From Phaeosaccion multiseriatum (taxonomy: Eukaryota > Ochrophyta, other classes): DNA of 64,000 nucleotides. The DNA is taken from contig OZ218953.1 of NCBI GenBank assembly GCA_965112735.1, positions 5,456,001 to 5,520,000 on the forward strand. The letters run 5' to 3'. The translations under genes and the position numbers were made by a program. The notes beneath the pieces were generated by a model, which did not search any database, was not told the DNA's origin, and saw only the letters and a program-made list of their open reading frames with translations. Positions 1-11,063 of this stretch are shown here, piece by piece; within the stretch, counting starts at the first letter, position 1; each line of letters opens with the position of its first letter.

Positions 1-138
1 GGTGCCCCCCCCCCCCCCCCTTCTTTCCTTCCTTTCGCGGTGCCCCCAACTCGCTACACTCGGCGTGTGTGCGTGTGTACATTACGGACGGGGGTTTCAT
101 GCTATCACCACCTTCACCATCTGTGCTCTTGTTGGTAG

Positions 139-885
139 GTCTGCGAAGAGCTCGGCATCGATTTGCGTATCGTGTACCTCCATCGGGACCCTTCAGAGAC
201 CATCAGCTCTGTGCACCGCAGATTCGAACCCATGAAAGACATTTTCGGCACGCTGAGAAGAGTGGACTCCAACGCCCGCATTCTCTTCACCATGCTGGAT
301 CAGATAGACCCTGCCTTCGTGCAGTGCCTGAGCTACAGCGAGGCGATGGTGCCGACCAGCCCCCAGCACGAGGCCGTGGCGAGGCATCTGGACCCGAGGT
401 TCAGCGAGAGGCCCAACGAGGTAAAGGACATGTTCGAGACTCTGGCGCACAAGAGCAAGAGAGCACACCACAAGCTCCCGCCCTTCGCCACTGCCTCGCG
501 TGAGCAGATGAGCGTTGAGGCTCTGTTCGAGGACATGTATGATTCCTTCTGCCGCGGCCCAGAGCGAGCTTCGTCGCCCTCCTTGCTGTCTCGTTCCGTT
601 GCTCCTCCTGCCGAGGTGAGGCCAGCCTTGCTCGCAGCAGATCAAGCCCTTGTCACGACGACCACCACCACAACAACCGAGACCGTGAATGCGCCTCCTC
701 GGGCAGCAGCTGTGGACGATGCTGGCCTCGTTGCGCAGATGGCGGCACAGAGAGAGGAGAAAGCAGAGTTGATGAGAAGAGCGAAGGAGGTACACGACGC
801 GAGGAAGCGTAAATCACCCTCGGGCGGCAGCAGGAAGCGGCGCGACCGAGTATCTCCGCGAAAGAATGGTCGTGGAGGCGGGTAG
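139..885 (+). CDS. Sulfotransferase-like protein, last exon (5' part outside window)
   Basis: An exon opens after a TAG acceptor at about 138 and reads to TAG at 883-885. The first residues, VCEELGIDLRIVYLHRDPSE, followed by TISSVHRRF, resemble the 3'-phosphate-binding stretch (VxRDPxxxxxS) of PAPS-dependent sulfotransferases. That family moves sulfate from PAPS to carbohydrates or small molecules, usually in the Golgi. The middle is alpha-helical-looking. The tail (last 60 residues) is rich in Lys/Arg and Ser (ARKRKSPSGGSRKRRDR), is probably disordered and is not part of the domain. A stretch of eight Thr lies just before it. The P-loop half would be in exons upstream of base 1, so the assignment rests on one motif. 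A second, better supported sulfotransferase lies 1.6 kb away in opposite orientation, which makes a local cluster plausible. Confidence 0.5.
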   Translation, partial: VCEELGIDLRIVYLHRDPSETISSVHRRFEPMKDIFGTLRRVDSNARILFTMLDQIDPAFVQCLSYSEAMVPTSPQHEAVARHLDPRFSERPNEVKDMFETLAHKSKRAHHKLPPFATASREQMSVEALFEDMYDSFCRGPERASSPSLLSRSVAPPAEVRPALLAADQALVTTTTTTTTETVNAPPRAAAVDDAGLVAQMAAQREEKAELMRRAKEVHDARKRKSPSGGSRKRRDRVSPRKNGRGGG

Positions 886-2466
886 CGTAGCTCGGCCGAA
901 TCACCACCATCCGGATCTCCTGACCCGTTACTTTGGGGAGGGGCCACTCCGGGCGCTCGTGAAGGGTCTCAGGGCATGGGGTTTGGTGGTGACGGATGGA
1001 CAGTAACACGTCCTGTACTCCTGTGCTCTTCCTCTGCCTCTGATGAGCAACGCCCAAGCTTCCAAGCTTCTCCGCTCCGGTTGGCAGGGGACCCCATGTG
1101 GCCTTGTTAGGACGTGGAAGATGGAGCCGAGAGGAGAGATGGCCACGAGAAATGCATACTCTGCTCTGCTGTGCTGTGTCGCTCGAGGTAGCAGGTGTTG
1201 GCAGCGACAGTGGGGAGGGAGAGGGGAGTACCATCCTTTTCTTCGCAGAAAGAAGGGGGGTGTGGCGTGGCGCGATGATACGCCTCCCCCCCCCGCGAGA
1301 AGAACACGGCCCGGGAAGACAGGGACGGCTGTTCTGCTGGCGCGAGCCTGCGTGTCGGTCTCACTCGCCACTTGCCCCAACAAGCAGCTTTGGCCAGCAG
1401 GTCAGCATCGAGCCAGAGTACGGTCACAGACATGTGTCGGGTTTCCCGGTGGAGATAAAAGCAGCAAGCGGCACAGAGTATCTCACTCACTCTGTCAGTA
1501 TCTGCCAGTGCTTAGGCATCGGCACTGGATAAAAGGTTTCTTAATTGTCAATTAGACTACTAGACAAGTGTCATCTACTGGTACGTGTATTAATACAGCT
1601 TAACCCGAGAGCAAGCCTGCTGGCCGCTCTGTCCTTACACAACCAGGCTCTGAGAGGGAACCCGAGCTCCTGACGTGCGTCAGTAATTCACGGATCACAA
1701 AGGGGAAACAAGGTGCTCTGTATCACGACGTTGGGGGCTTGGTTGCCTGCTTTCTATTGGTGCTTTCTTTCGGCCCTGAGAAGGGAAGCCAAGCCACAAG
1801 GTGCTATCCTACGCATCGTATCACCACCCTCACTACTCCGTGAAGCAGTCCTGACCTCCCAGCGCCCTCCTCGTCCTTTCGAGCGTTTTCCTCTCGCTCC
1901 TCCCGGCGGACCTCCCTGTGCAGTAAGTCAGTAAGCGCAACTCTTCCGTCACGTTCTGTCGTCGCATGGAGGGGTAGGCGTGGATCACGACCCTCTGCTG
2001 TGAGAGCAGTTGGCCCACCCTTTCGGCTTTGCTTCGCGTTTGCACGCACCCAACAGAAACAGCGGCGACGTACCTCTCGGCCGGGCCTTCAGAGTGTGGC
2101 GGGTTGGGGCACCTTTCGCCTTGGTTCGCCTCTGCCTTTCGTGGGTGCCTGTGCCGGTGCTGAGGCGACAATAGAATAGGGCACTTCAGCGAGCATCGTG
2201 ACGCCCCGCCGCCACCCTCTTCCTCCACCGCGGAACGAAGGCCGTTGTACCGCCTTTCAAAGTGCTCCCCCTTTGGCGAACAAGCGACACCGCGTGAAAC
2301 ATCCACGCGTCGCCCTTTCTGCGGCGGCCCGATGTCCATCGCTTGTAACAAACGCTACCCTCCGAACAAGCTCATCAAAATCGTGTGGGCGGGCCCTTGC
2401 CTCCTCCCTGGCATTGCACGCAACAACACTTAAAGGCGCCTTGTCCCAGCCGTCCTTTTGCCGGTG
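886..2466. other. Intergenic region between two convergent sulfotransferase-like genes
   Basis: About 1.6 kb with open frames on both strands but no recognisable domain, consistent splice pattern or codon bias. It would hold the 3' ends of both flanking genes, which point toward each other. No RNA gene was recognised. Confidence 0.5.
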
Positions 2467-3241
2467 CTACTCCTTCCTCCTCGCTTCCTGTACGTTACTG
2501 CCTTGTCGCTTGTTACGCCTGTCCAGCACCCACTCATACAGCTCCACGTCCAGCGCATTCCGCGACCGAATTTCCGCTCGAAGGCTTTCGGAGTGAAGCC
2601 TGTTCGTCTTCTGCTGGGACGATTTGGAAGCGTGGAGGTGCGCCGTCGGGGCTCCGGGGATGGCCTTGCCATAGTATCGGGCAATCTCTTCCAGACTGTC
2701 GCCCAATCGCTCGGCCACACCCACGAACAAGAAGCGCTCCTCGATGACTCTCTTGGCATTCTCCAGTAGACTGCGGTCCCTGTTGATCATGTCTTCTACC
2801 CCCACATAGGAGGAGGCGTCCCCTGTGGCGGCTTCGGTTACATTGTAGTGCGCAGCCCAGAAGCGCCTCGCCGGCTCATTGGCATACGCCACACAGTGCT
2901 GTGCAGAATGGCTTTGGTGGTACTCGCCCATGGAGTCGAGTGACACCAGGTACTTGACCTGCCGGTTCATCCCGGTGTTGTACGGCGACCTCAGCCAGGC
3001 TTTGTTTATCGCACGCCAAGCGGAGGAGAGAGGCGTTCGTCCGAGAGGGAGGAGAGGCACATGAGCAGGCATGCACGAGGGAGGTTAGTTCGGAGCAGTT
3101 GCTGTTTCGTCTTGCGTGCTTGAGCGTGCTTGAGCGTTTCGCCATGTGGACCAGCCCGTCGGACGAGCAAGACAGGCAGGCGTTGTATTTGTCGCGCAGC
3201 ATTGGAGAGCTCCCCCCCCGGCCCTCAAGGACACAGCGAGA

Positions 3242-3276
<35 letters not shown>

Positions 3277-4844
3277 CTCCCTTCCCTCGGAAGTAGCTGA
3301 GCTTCAGGGTGAGCTTCAAGTTTAGAACACTACGCTGCCCCAGGCAAGGCTCACCTTCAAAGCTTCCCTTGTTGCACAGCAAGGGCCCCCACGCTTGTTG
3401 GTGGCATGGAGCCCACCAGAAGTACTCGCTGTGGCAAGAGACGGGAGAAGGCAACCCAGTTAAGGCAAGGCCAATCTTTGTTCTGTCCCAGCTTCTTTCT
3501 TCTACCCTCCTGGATGGAACGAAACAAATCCATGGCAGCTTGACATTCTTGTCGGAACGATCGAACTAAACAACTAAGTAACCGAACGGTCCGTGCTCGC
3601 TTCTCTGAACGAACCAACTCACTAACCTGACAGCCCGTACGACGGGGTCCCGCACCATTGTGAAGAAGTCCAAAGTGTGCGCCTTCGGGTCGTACCCTGA
3701 GGAGCGAGTGCCGAGGGCATTCGATCGGGTCCAGCATTGACGAATGCCGTCAGTGTGCGTGCACCGTGGCCGAGAATCAGCCAGCAGCGGAAAGGTAGGC
3801 AGGCTTGTTTGATGAAAGCGGACGTGCAGACGAAGGAAAGAAGAAACAACAAGGCAAGTATTGGCAGATCTGCCTCCTCTTCCCTCGCCTCCCGCACTCA
3901 CCTGGCATTTTCCCTCTGCCCGACTCCAGGCACATCTTGAGCTCCGAAAAGCCGCAATGCGTGCCTCCATACTTCCGGTGCTCCATCCTGCTGGTGCAGC
4001 CCGGGGAGTGGTAAGACGCGCCCCTGCTGGGGTACAGTGAGCTCTTCTCCTTTCTCCGTGCCTGCTGCGGTGGCGGTGGAGGTGGCAGCTTCCCAGAGGG
4101 CGCTGGCTGTGGCCTGCGTGCAGGCTTCTGGCGAGCGGGATTGCGTGCAGGCTGCTGGCGAGCTGGTTGCCTCTGCTTACGCGCAGGCTTCTGGTGGACG
4201 GGCTGCCTGTGCTTTGGCCTCGGGTTCGCGCGTAGCTCTCGTCGAGATTGCACATGGCCCGAAGAGATGTCGGGAGAGGCCAGAAGCTCGCGCACTGCAC
4301 GAAAGTATGTCCCTCCCGCGCACTTCGGAATATGCACAAACACGAGAGGGGCCCAATCGTCAGCCCTCTGGATCAACAAGGTTCGGTTGGTGGGCACTTC
4401 CGGCAAAGCCCCATTGCCCCTCCACCCTTCTCTATTATCACTATTTCGTCGCCCATCGATCGATGGTGACTCTTCTTTGCTGCCGTCCCTTGGGCGTGCA
4501 CCTCCTACTAAGGCGGACGCCTCCGTACCACCCTTCGTGCTCTCATGATCACACGGTTCGCGCACTTCGCGCATCCCCTCTTCACCAGACTTCTGTTGGC
4601 CTGGGTCTGCCGCCGACTCACTCAGTTTGCTCAGTTCGCGTATCCCCTCTTCACCAGACTGCTGCTGGCTGGTTTGCGTTGCCAAGTCACTCGCTTCGCT
4701 CACTTCGCGTATCCCCTCTTCACCAGACTGCTGCTTGCCTGGGTCTGCCGCCGACACGACGAGGAATGTCACAAAGAACAGCAGCAACCATGACATAGCC
4801 GGAATGGCGAGACACCAAAACCTCATCCCCTCGCTAGCCCTCAC
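2467..4844 (-). CDS. Membrane-anchored carbohydrate sulfotransferase (Sulfotransfer_2-like)
   Basis: The minus-strand gene starts at ATG 4844 or the in-frame ATG at 4826, just before a hydrophobic segment (AMSWLLLFFVTFLVVSA) that fits a signal anchor. Exon 1 (4844-3902) carries VFVHIPKCAGGTYF, the 5'-phosphosulfate P-loop typical of Golgi heparan/galactose sulfotransferases, and THCGFSELKMCL. It ends at a GTGAGT donor. A middle exon, ending at 3627, contains DFFTMVRDPVVRAV, the 3'-phosphate site. The last exon (2989-2467) contains NRQVKYLVSLDSMGEY and ends RRKE-stop. The join 3627/2989 is in phase. The join from 3902 into the middle exon is not: the only good AG (at 3804-3805) opens a different frame, so a small exon, a non-canonical site or a sequence error is likely. 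The stem contains three near-copies of a QSGEEGIRE repeat and an Arg/Pro/Ala-rich stretch. Expected role: sulfation of secreted or wall polysaccharides in the Golgi. Confidence 0.75.
4560..4755 (-). repeat. Coding tandem repeat in sulfotransferase stem
   Basis: Three near-identical copies of a block containing CCCCTCTTCACCAGACT on the plus strand. On the gene strand they encode the motif QSGEEGxRE separated by variable linkers (SAADPG, DLATQT). It is an in-frame expansion in the region between membrane anchor and catalytic domain. Confidence 0.75.
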
Positions 4845-5014
4845 CTCTGTCGAGGGGAAAGGGGGGGGGAAGATTTTTGTCGGTTTCGACCGTTACAAAC
4901 CTCACCATCAGTCTGAGTTTTAGATCGATGTCCACTGGTCTAGGGAGAGACTTTGAAGAGTGATAATCGCCGCCCCAAGAAAACGCCGGGGCTCAGAAAC
5001 GAGGGCGGGACGTT

Positions 5015-6497
5015 ATGGCTCCGCTTTTCCAGCTGGTGGTGCTGCTCCTCAGCATCTCCATCTCTACATGCATCGCCGACCAGGCTTTTGGGGGGCTTGG
5101 TGGGGAACAGGAGAGCATCAGTTATCACACGGCCAACAATAGCAGCAGCTCGGTGTATTCTCATCGAAAAGAGCACTGTCCGCTGCCTAGCTACGCTGGT
5201 GCAGGCATTGTGTACAATCTTGTCCTGTGCTCGGAAAACGTGAACAAGTGAGGCACATTTCGAGGAGAGAGAGGAGTTCTAAAAAGAGTATAGAGTGCAT
5301 ATCTTGGACTGCGTTAAAACAGTGTCGGTCTTTTGGTTATGAGGAGTCGTGCAGATGGCGGGGTGGGTATGTGTGCTGAGGAAAAGAGGCACTTCAAGCA
5401 AGGGGCGCTGCAACGATTCCCCCCCCCCCCCATTCTTTTGCCCTCACGCTTCCCCCTCTTCTCCCCCTCTCTCGTGTCTCTCTTTCTCTGTACGACAGAT
5501 ATGTGGGTGAGTTGGTGAAGGCAGCAGTGAGAATACGGCGAGTAGAGCGCGATGATACGCCAATCACGGTCATGACCTCTCGGCAATGCCGGGGATACCT
5601 GGTAGGACTGCCCAAGAAGCCCCCCCCAAGGAGGTTGACGACATCGCTGGAAGGAGAAGAGGACGACATTGACATGATAGAGCTTGCTGACAGCTATGAT
5701 GAGGAAGGGGAGGAAGGTGACAAGGGAAACAGTGGGGTGGGAAATAGTAGAGAGCTCAGAACAAAGAGTAGGGTAGGCGGCAAGAAACCGCGAAAATTGC
5801 CCCCCAGAAGCCACGTTCCTCCTCGGCCAGCATCGCCTGGAGCAAATCGCGCAAAAGGCCGCCGGACAATGGACCAACTCGAGAGCTTGTGTGTGGAGGT
5901 GAGGGAGATCAACCTTCCCGGGGGAGGAATGCCCAATCTACCGACCTCCAGGGAGAAGATGCAGAAGAGCGTGTCCACATGGTAAGGAAAGGTTAGGCTC
6001 TCGTCAGGCGGGGCTCTGCAGGGGACCCAACGAGTGGAGAGAGAGGGGAGGGGGGCTGAGTGGGGGGGTGGGGGTGGGGGCGACTTGACTGCCCCCAAGG
6101 GGAAAGGGTAATCAAGGCGGTGGGGGGGAAAGGGATGATATAGACGGATGCGGTACAATCATCCTTTCTTCTCTCGCCTCCCATAGAGGATACCCTGCAC
6201 ACCCCATACTCTACCTGTATTTCACTAGCTGGCTCTGCCCCCCCTTTGAGCTCCTTCGCTCCATTCCTGACTGTAAGCGAGGCATGAAGCTTCAATGCCT
6301 CGTCCTGAACTGTTCTGGCCGTGCCTTATCGTGCGCTTGATTTGCGATGTGGGGCGGGGCGGCTCTGGCTCTATCTCACTCAGGTGGTGGAGGTACCTGG
6401 CGAATGAGCAGATCCCCTACCGAGTGGCGGCCATCCTGGATATGGATGCCCTCCCATGCTACGGTTTCGAGCAGGCCACGGACTACCTGTTGGGTGG

Positions 6498-6531
<34 letters not shown>

Positions 6532-7734
6532 GGGGGAGGGAAGAGAGAGGGAAGGAAAGGGAAGTGGTTAAGGAAGGGCAGGGCGCTTTTCTTTCTGCTC
6601 CACTCGGCCTAAGCCCATGCACCTCCCTTTGTCTCCCTTTCCCTCCCTCTGCCTCGCGAGTAGGGCACGCCGATGTGATTAGCACAGAGGCGCCTATGGC
6701 CTTTGGCAATTGCCAGGAGGCGCATGTGGGAGTGAGTATTCCACAAGCCTTTATGAAGCACTACACAGGCTTCATCGAGCGCAACTTGGGCTTCTTGGCC
6801 GTCAACATGGACACCATGAGGCCGGTGTTCACGAGGGCCAAGCAAGTCTTTTTGGACCAAATCACACACGGCCTGCCAATTGTGGGAGATCAGTGGTGAG
6901 TGCGAGGGGCCCCTTCTAGTGGGGGACGAGAGGCGAGTAGTGCGTGTTCTGGGCAGTCATCTCGCCTCGCTTACTGGAAAGCGCCTGAGGGGGTGGTGCG
7001 AGGGTCGTCTCAGTCCTCGAGACTGTGTGTCTGGTGTGTCTGGTGTGCACTGTGGGCTTGAGGCAGCTTCTCACCATCCAGAGCTGCATCCGTGGCTTCC
7101 GTCCTCCGTCCTCCGATGTCTCCGCCCCCCCCCCCCCCGCCTTCCCGGACTAGTGCGTGGCGAGAAGCTCTCTTCCACGCCACCAAGATGGGAGACTGGC
7201 CCGAAGTGCTGCAGGTGGGGGGAGGCAAGCCGCTCAGAGAAGTAATCATACCGCCAGAGGTGAGATGCGGCGAGGGACTGAGGGACTGCCCGCGGGGGAG
7301 GGGAGGGGTCAGCGGTGCGGAGTGAAGCCGCTCATCGCATTCGCAGTGCCACTTGAAGCAAAGCGATGATGGATCAAGTCCCGAGATGCGCCCCTGCCCG
7401 TCTAAGATGCGCTTAAGACGGGGTGCCATTTGGGGCATCTCCCCACTCTCTCCAACCGCGGGCATTACCTTGTTGAGCAGGCCAAACGTCAGCCTTTCTC
7501 TTGTCTGACGCATGTGGCCACTCGTGTGGCTCCTCCCTCCTCCCTCAATGTGCCGCTTCCCTCTCCTCTCCCTCTCCGAAGGTGGGCTGCAGGGCGCCTT
7601 CCCCGAGCATGCCTCACCCCTCTTGCAAGGCGGGCTGCCTCATGGTGCACAACCATCAAGCCTTCAACGAGATCATCCAAGAGAAGGACTGGTACGGACC
7701 GCTCAATCACTGGGAAGGCTCCCCCGTCCCTTGA
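5015..7734 (+). CDS. Secreted glycosyltransferase-like protein (GT-A-type pattern), multi-exon
   Basis: ATG 5015 begins a clear signal peptide (MAPLFQLVVLLLSISISTCI, then AD). Likely exons: 5015-5247; 5499 to about 5981; one near 6185-6331; one near 6382-6493; 6664-6895; 7154-7259; 7582-7734. The order of motifs resembles a nucleotide-sugar transferase: YRVAAILDMDALP (a DxD-like acidic motif) in the exon ending at 6493, then an alternating hydrophobic/helix region with NLGFLAVNMDTMRP and PIVGDQ at the end of the next exon, then CLMVHNHQAFNEI near the C terminus. The joins 5247/5499, 6493/6664, 6895/7154 and 7259/7582 keep phase. The join after 5981 would create TGA with the obvious acceptor at 6184, so that boundary is unresolved. 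An acidic insert lies in exon 2 (EGEEDDIDMIEL). The family assignment is by pattern only; no specific GT family is claimed. Confidence 0.55.
6499..6545 (+). repeat. GA-rich microsatellite in an intron
   Basis: A (GA)n tract starts six bases after the GTGGTG donor of the preceding exon of the glycosyltransferase-like gene and grades into G-rich purine sequence. Confidence 0.8.
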
Positions 7735-8485
7735 GGTTGGGGGGTACGGTGAATTCATTGCCCGCCTCTCCCCCGAGCGTTCTCACCCCCTTCCTCCGTA
7801 GAGGGTGGGGAGGTAGCAACACGGGGGAGAGTATATGCTGGCGGGCCAAGCCTTGGGCTGGTGCGCGCGCTTCCCAAGCATAGCTTCTCCCTCCTCAGCC
7901 ACGGAATGCCTGTGCACAGATAGATGTACAGTGGCGTCATTCCGCAGAAGGGCCCGTCCCATGGTCCCATCCGTGCGCTTTTAAGGCGATGCCGACAAGA
8001 CGGTTGTGACGGTAGTGACGGTGGTCTGGGGATTGTGGCTTAGCGTCGCGCAGGGCCAATGCAGTGAGCGCCGAAGGGAGGCCTCGCATGGAGCGAGGGT
8101 CTAGCTGAAGCGCGCATTCTTCACCTGCACGACGTCCTGGGTCCAAGCTACAACGAAGCATGAGGTCCGCCCCCGCCAACGCGGCAAGGAGAGAGGGTTT
8201 CTGTCACTAGCACAGGGTGACGATTGGAACGATACGGTGGTACATTTTGCTGGGGCCGGGGGCTCAACAACTAGGCTTGGCTCTTACGCCGGTGCTGTGT
8301 GACTGTGTGTGCGTTCGATCGGTGCGCCTGTCGCGGGACACGGTCTACCCTTGACAGACACGCTGACAGACACGCCATTGCATATTTCTGGATAGCTGCG
8401 CGATGGGCACACGTCAATAGCTGATGGTGGGGCCCTACCCTGCTCTGCCCATACGATTGTCATATTGTCATTCCTCTGAAAATGA
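7735..8485. other. Intergenic region, nothing recognised
   Basis: About 750 bp downstream of the glycosyltransferase-like gene. It has short open frames only, with no domain, splice pattern or RNA fold that I can support. Confidence 0.45.
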
Positions 8486-8550
8486 CACACAATTCTGTGT
8501 TATATATAGTGGTGCACCAAGCACACAATTCTGTGTTATATATAGTGGTG
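8486..8550. repeat. Perfect 29-bp tandem duplication with TATATATA core
   Basis: The block beginning CACACAATTCTGTGTTATAT occurs at 8486-8514 and again, without a mismatch, at 8522-8550. Seven bases separate the copies, giving a 36-bp period. It is AT-rich against a GC-rich background and lies about 300 bp upstream of the ankyrin gene. It could be a duplicated promoter element or the end of a mobile element. Confidence 0.85.
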
Positions 8551-8650
8551 TATACGTAAGCCCACCGTTGGCCGCTACTGCCCACCTTGAGGCCTGTTGC
8601 CTCTACCGAGTGGCAAAGGAGGAAGGAGCAATACACCCTTAAGTGCCATC

Positions 8651-8762
8651 TATGGTTGTCTAAAAGTAACGTCTCACCGCCCCCCAACTTAGCCCCCGAG
8701 GTCGTATACGTCCAACTCGTCAGTCATCCCCATCGGAACAAAGTTATAGCCAGGACCCTGTG
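8651..8762. repeat. Direct repeat, copy A, upstream of ankyrin gene
   Basis: Begins TATGGTTGTCTAAAAGTAAC and ends at CCAGGACCCTGTG. It is closely similar to 11064-11192, with a short insertion (GGCTAAAAGTA) in the other copy plus scattered substitutions. Copy A ends 95 bp before the ATG of the ankyrin gene. Read on the minus strand it encodes NFVPMGMTDELDVYDLGG-stop, and the other copy encodes a related sequence with the same stop position. Confidence 0.85.
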
Positions 8763-8857
8763 TCGAATCGATCGCTTGTGTCGGGCCCGCTGGAGCGCCA
8801 CGGCCAATCGCCGAGGGTAGCGTGAAGTGAGCGGAGGGGAAAAAGAAAGCTTCCAGA

Positions 8858-10228
8858 ATGGAGGACATACAGGCGAGCATTGCAGCAGTGAGTCGTAAGG
8901 AAGAGGCAGTGGAGCAGGCGTTGAGTGGGGAGGGCAGCTACTTGGGGCTGATCTTGGGAGAAGCTGCGGGAAGAGGGGATGGTGAGAGGAAGGAGCTGCT
9001 CATGCACCTTCAAGCTTTGAGGGATGAGAAGATGCAGCTGAGGGATCAAGAGATGGAGAATGCGGAAGAGAAGGCTGGCGAGAGGGCCTTTGAGAGAGAG
9101 AAGGAGCTCCTCCTCCTCCGCCTCCAAGCGCAACAATCCGCAGCAACCAGCAGAAGCCGCAGCCCCCACACAGTCCGGACGCCGAGGTGGAGGAGGGGAA
9201 GGCTGGGAGAGACAGGAGGGGGGGGCAGAAAGTGGCGACATGTAACCTCAGGAGGAGGGGGTAGAGGGGGCGGACGTGCTGCCTCTCATCGACTTCCCCT
9301 TCCTGGCTCGGGCGCCTGTGCAAGCGCCTTTGGTATGGAGGAGGTGTATGCAAAGGTGATGGAGCTCGTGGGAGGGGGGGAGTACGCTTTCGTCGCGACG
9401 GTGTGCTGGAAGTGGAGGGAATACTACATCGTTGAGCACGCAGCCATGACGAGCCATGCAAGAGTAGTTGCCTCCATTGAGCGTGTGTACTGGGCCAGGA
9501 GGCACGGCTACGAGCTTACAGTCGAAACGTTCAGGGCTGCTGCTCAGTATGGAGATGTGAGCATCTGCAAGGCTCTTTTTCACATGGGCTGTCCCTGGGA
9601 TGTGTATGTGTGCAGTGGGGCAGCTTCCAATGAGCGGCACAGCCTGAGTGTGCTCAAGTGGCTGCGCTCAGAGGACTCGGCTGACGCCAAAGAGGAGAAA
9701 TGCCCATGGACTCCGAGGGTCTGCGCTGCTGCTGCGTTGAGGGGGAACTTGCAGCTGCTGGAGTGGCTTCTATCGGATGACGTGAACGCTCCCTTTTCGC
9801 CAGAGATGTGGAACCACGCTGCTGCACGTGGGCATGTCTCTTTGCTGGCATGGCTACTGAGCAATCCCAAGGTTAAGGCTGAGCTGGAGGGAGCGGAGGA
9901 GGGAAGTAAATGGAGGTCGGGACCCTGGATTGCCGCTGCTAACTCCCAACTGGAGACTTTGCGGTGGCTGCACACCAATGCGCGTGAGCTTGGTAATTGG
10001 ACCGCTGACGTATGCGCAGCTGCGGTTTATCGTGGCGAGAGCCTGGAAATGCTGCAGTGGCTCCGCTCAGAGGAGGTGGGCTGCGCGTGGGATTTTGATG
10101 CGTGTCCAGAAGTCGTCAAGGCAGGACTGGTGGCAGAAGGTTTTCCATGGTCCATGAAGGGCCGTGTATTTGAGGAGATCAAGCAGTGGGTGCATGCCAA
10201 TGGGCACCCCTGCGACTGCGAAGACTGA
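8858..10228 (+). CDS. Intronless F-box-like/ankyrin-repeat protein
   Basis: A single open frame of 456 codons starts at ATG 8858. Residues 1-95 are charged and helical, probably a coiled coil (MEDIQASIAAVSRKEEAVEQ through KELLLLRLQAQQ). Residues 96-155 are Gly/Arg-rich. Residues 160-190 (MEEVYAKVMELVGGGEYAFV, then ATVCWKWREYY) resemble the F-box-like segment often preceding such repeats. From about 200 to the end run degenerate ankyrin-type units: GDVSICKALFHMGCPWD, RHSLSVLKWLRSED, CPWTPRVCAAAALRGNLQLL, CAAAVYRGESLEMLQWL. This CPWD-type ankyrin family is large and mobile in stramenopile and algal genomes and in their large DNA viruses. Lack of introns in an intron-rich region suggests a recent insertion or retrocopy. 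Likely a protein-binding adaptor; no partner can be named. Confidence 0.8.
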   Translation: MEDIQASIAAVSRKEEAVEQALSGEGSYLGLILGEAAGRGDGERKELLMHLQALRDEKMQLRDQEMENAEEKAGERAFEREKELLLLRLQAQQSAATSRSRSPHTVRTPRWRRGRLGETGGGGRKWRHVTSGGGGRGGGRAASHRLPLPGSGACASAFGMEEVYAKVMELVGGGEYAFVATVCWKWREYYIVEHAAMTSHARVVASIERVYWARRHGYELTVETFRAAAQYGDVSICKALFHMGCPWDVYVCSGAASNERHSLSVLKWLRSEDSADAKEEKCPWTPRVCAAAALRGNLQLLEWLLSDDVNAPFSPEMWNHAAARGHVSLLAWLLSNPKVKAELEGAEEGSKWRSGPWIAAANSQLETLRWLHTNARELGNWTADVCAAAVYRGESLEMLQWLRSEEVGCAWDFDACPEVVKAGLVAEGFPWSMKGRVFEEIKQWVHANGHPCDCED

Positions 10229-11063
10229 AGACCAGGGAGGAAGGTGTGTGGTGCGTGACTTTACTTGCTCGGGGAGTGAGGCAGAGGAACTCGGCGGCGG
10301 ACGATTAAGGTAGAGCAGTTGGTGCTGTGTTTACGTCAGGCTGGAGGCACCACCTCACTCGAAGCAGGAGGAGCAGCTCCTGTAGGTGGAGGAGAGGAAA
10401 AGCGCACTGTGCCTCTACGGCTCCATTTACGCACGCCAGAGAACCGCTGCTGAAGGGTGCAATACTTACAATCTTCAAAGCTACAATGAGCAGTCTCTGC
10501 CCTCCTCATTTGCGCGTATCTCCCAAGTCTTACGATGATGCTTTTCTCTTGCCTCCTCTACCCCATGCCTCAAAGCGCTCCTCTGCCCCAAGCGTGATGC
10601 CCTCCAGCCAAGCTCACTCACCCTGTGCCACGGGTGCCCGTCTTCCCTGTAAGCTCTGCCTACTGCAGCGAGCGCACGAGCATCAACCCCATGGCGACTC
10701 TTCCGTGCTGTCTGCCTTGTCCTCCCAAGAGTTTCATCCCGGCGGCCCTCCTGTGCCTTCGCTCCCAGCGACGGTGTTGTATGTGTGGTGCTCGCTCTGC
10801 GTAGCTTACCTCCTGTCCGTGGTCTTCCTGTTTCGCGCTGTGCCCCCTCTGTCGTGCTCCCTTGCTGGTCACTCGGGATTGCTTCAATGGGCTGCGTGGG
10901 GAGGCCCCTCCGTATGCCTTCCAAGTTGAGATGTCTGCCAGAGGCCTCGAAGAAAGCATTTGATAAGAGGGCCGATTTCTCCTTGGTTGAAGCGCTTGCA
11001 CCGGTCCCCACGAGAAAAGTCACCCTAAGGAGCAAGAAGATCATATATTATAAAGGGGTTATG
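10229..11063. other. Intergenic region downstream of ankyrin gene
   Basis: About 830 bp. A minus-strand frame (11044-10481, 187 codons) begins with a hydrophobic stretch (MIFLLLRVTFLVGTGAS). The rest has biased, low-information composition and no domain, so it is not called as a gene. The tract just before 11060 is AT-rich (ATATATTATAAAGG). Confidence 0.4.

Noticed and set aside
642-1383. Minus-strand frames overlapping the first sulfotransferase-like exon
   Set aside because: Their sequences are reverse-complement shadows of the exon and of low-complexity flank, with no recognisable motif.
10481-11044. Minus-strand 187-codon gene with hydrophobic start
   Set aside because: Apart from the first 18 residues the composition is typical of shadow frames in GC-rich DNA, and no domain or splice support was seen.
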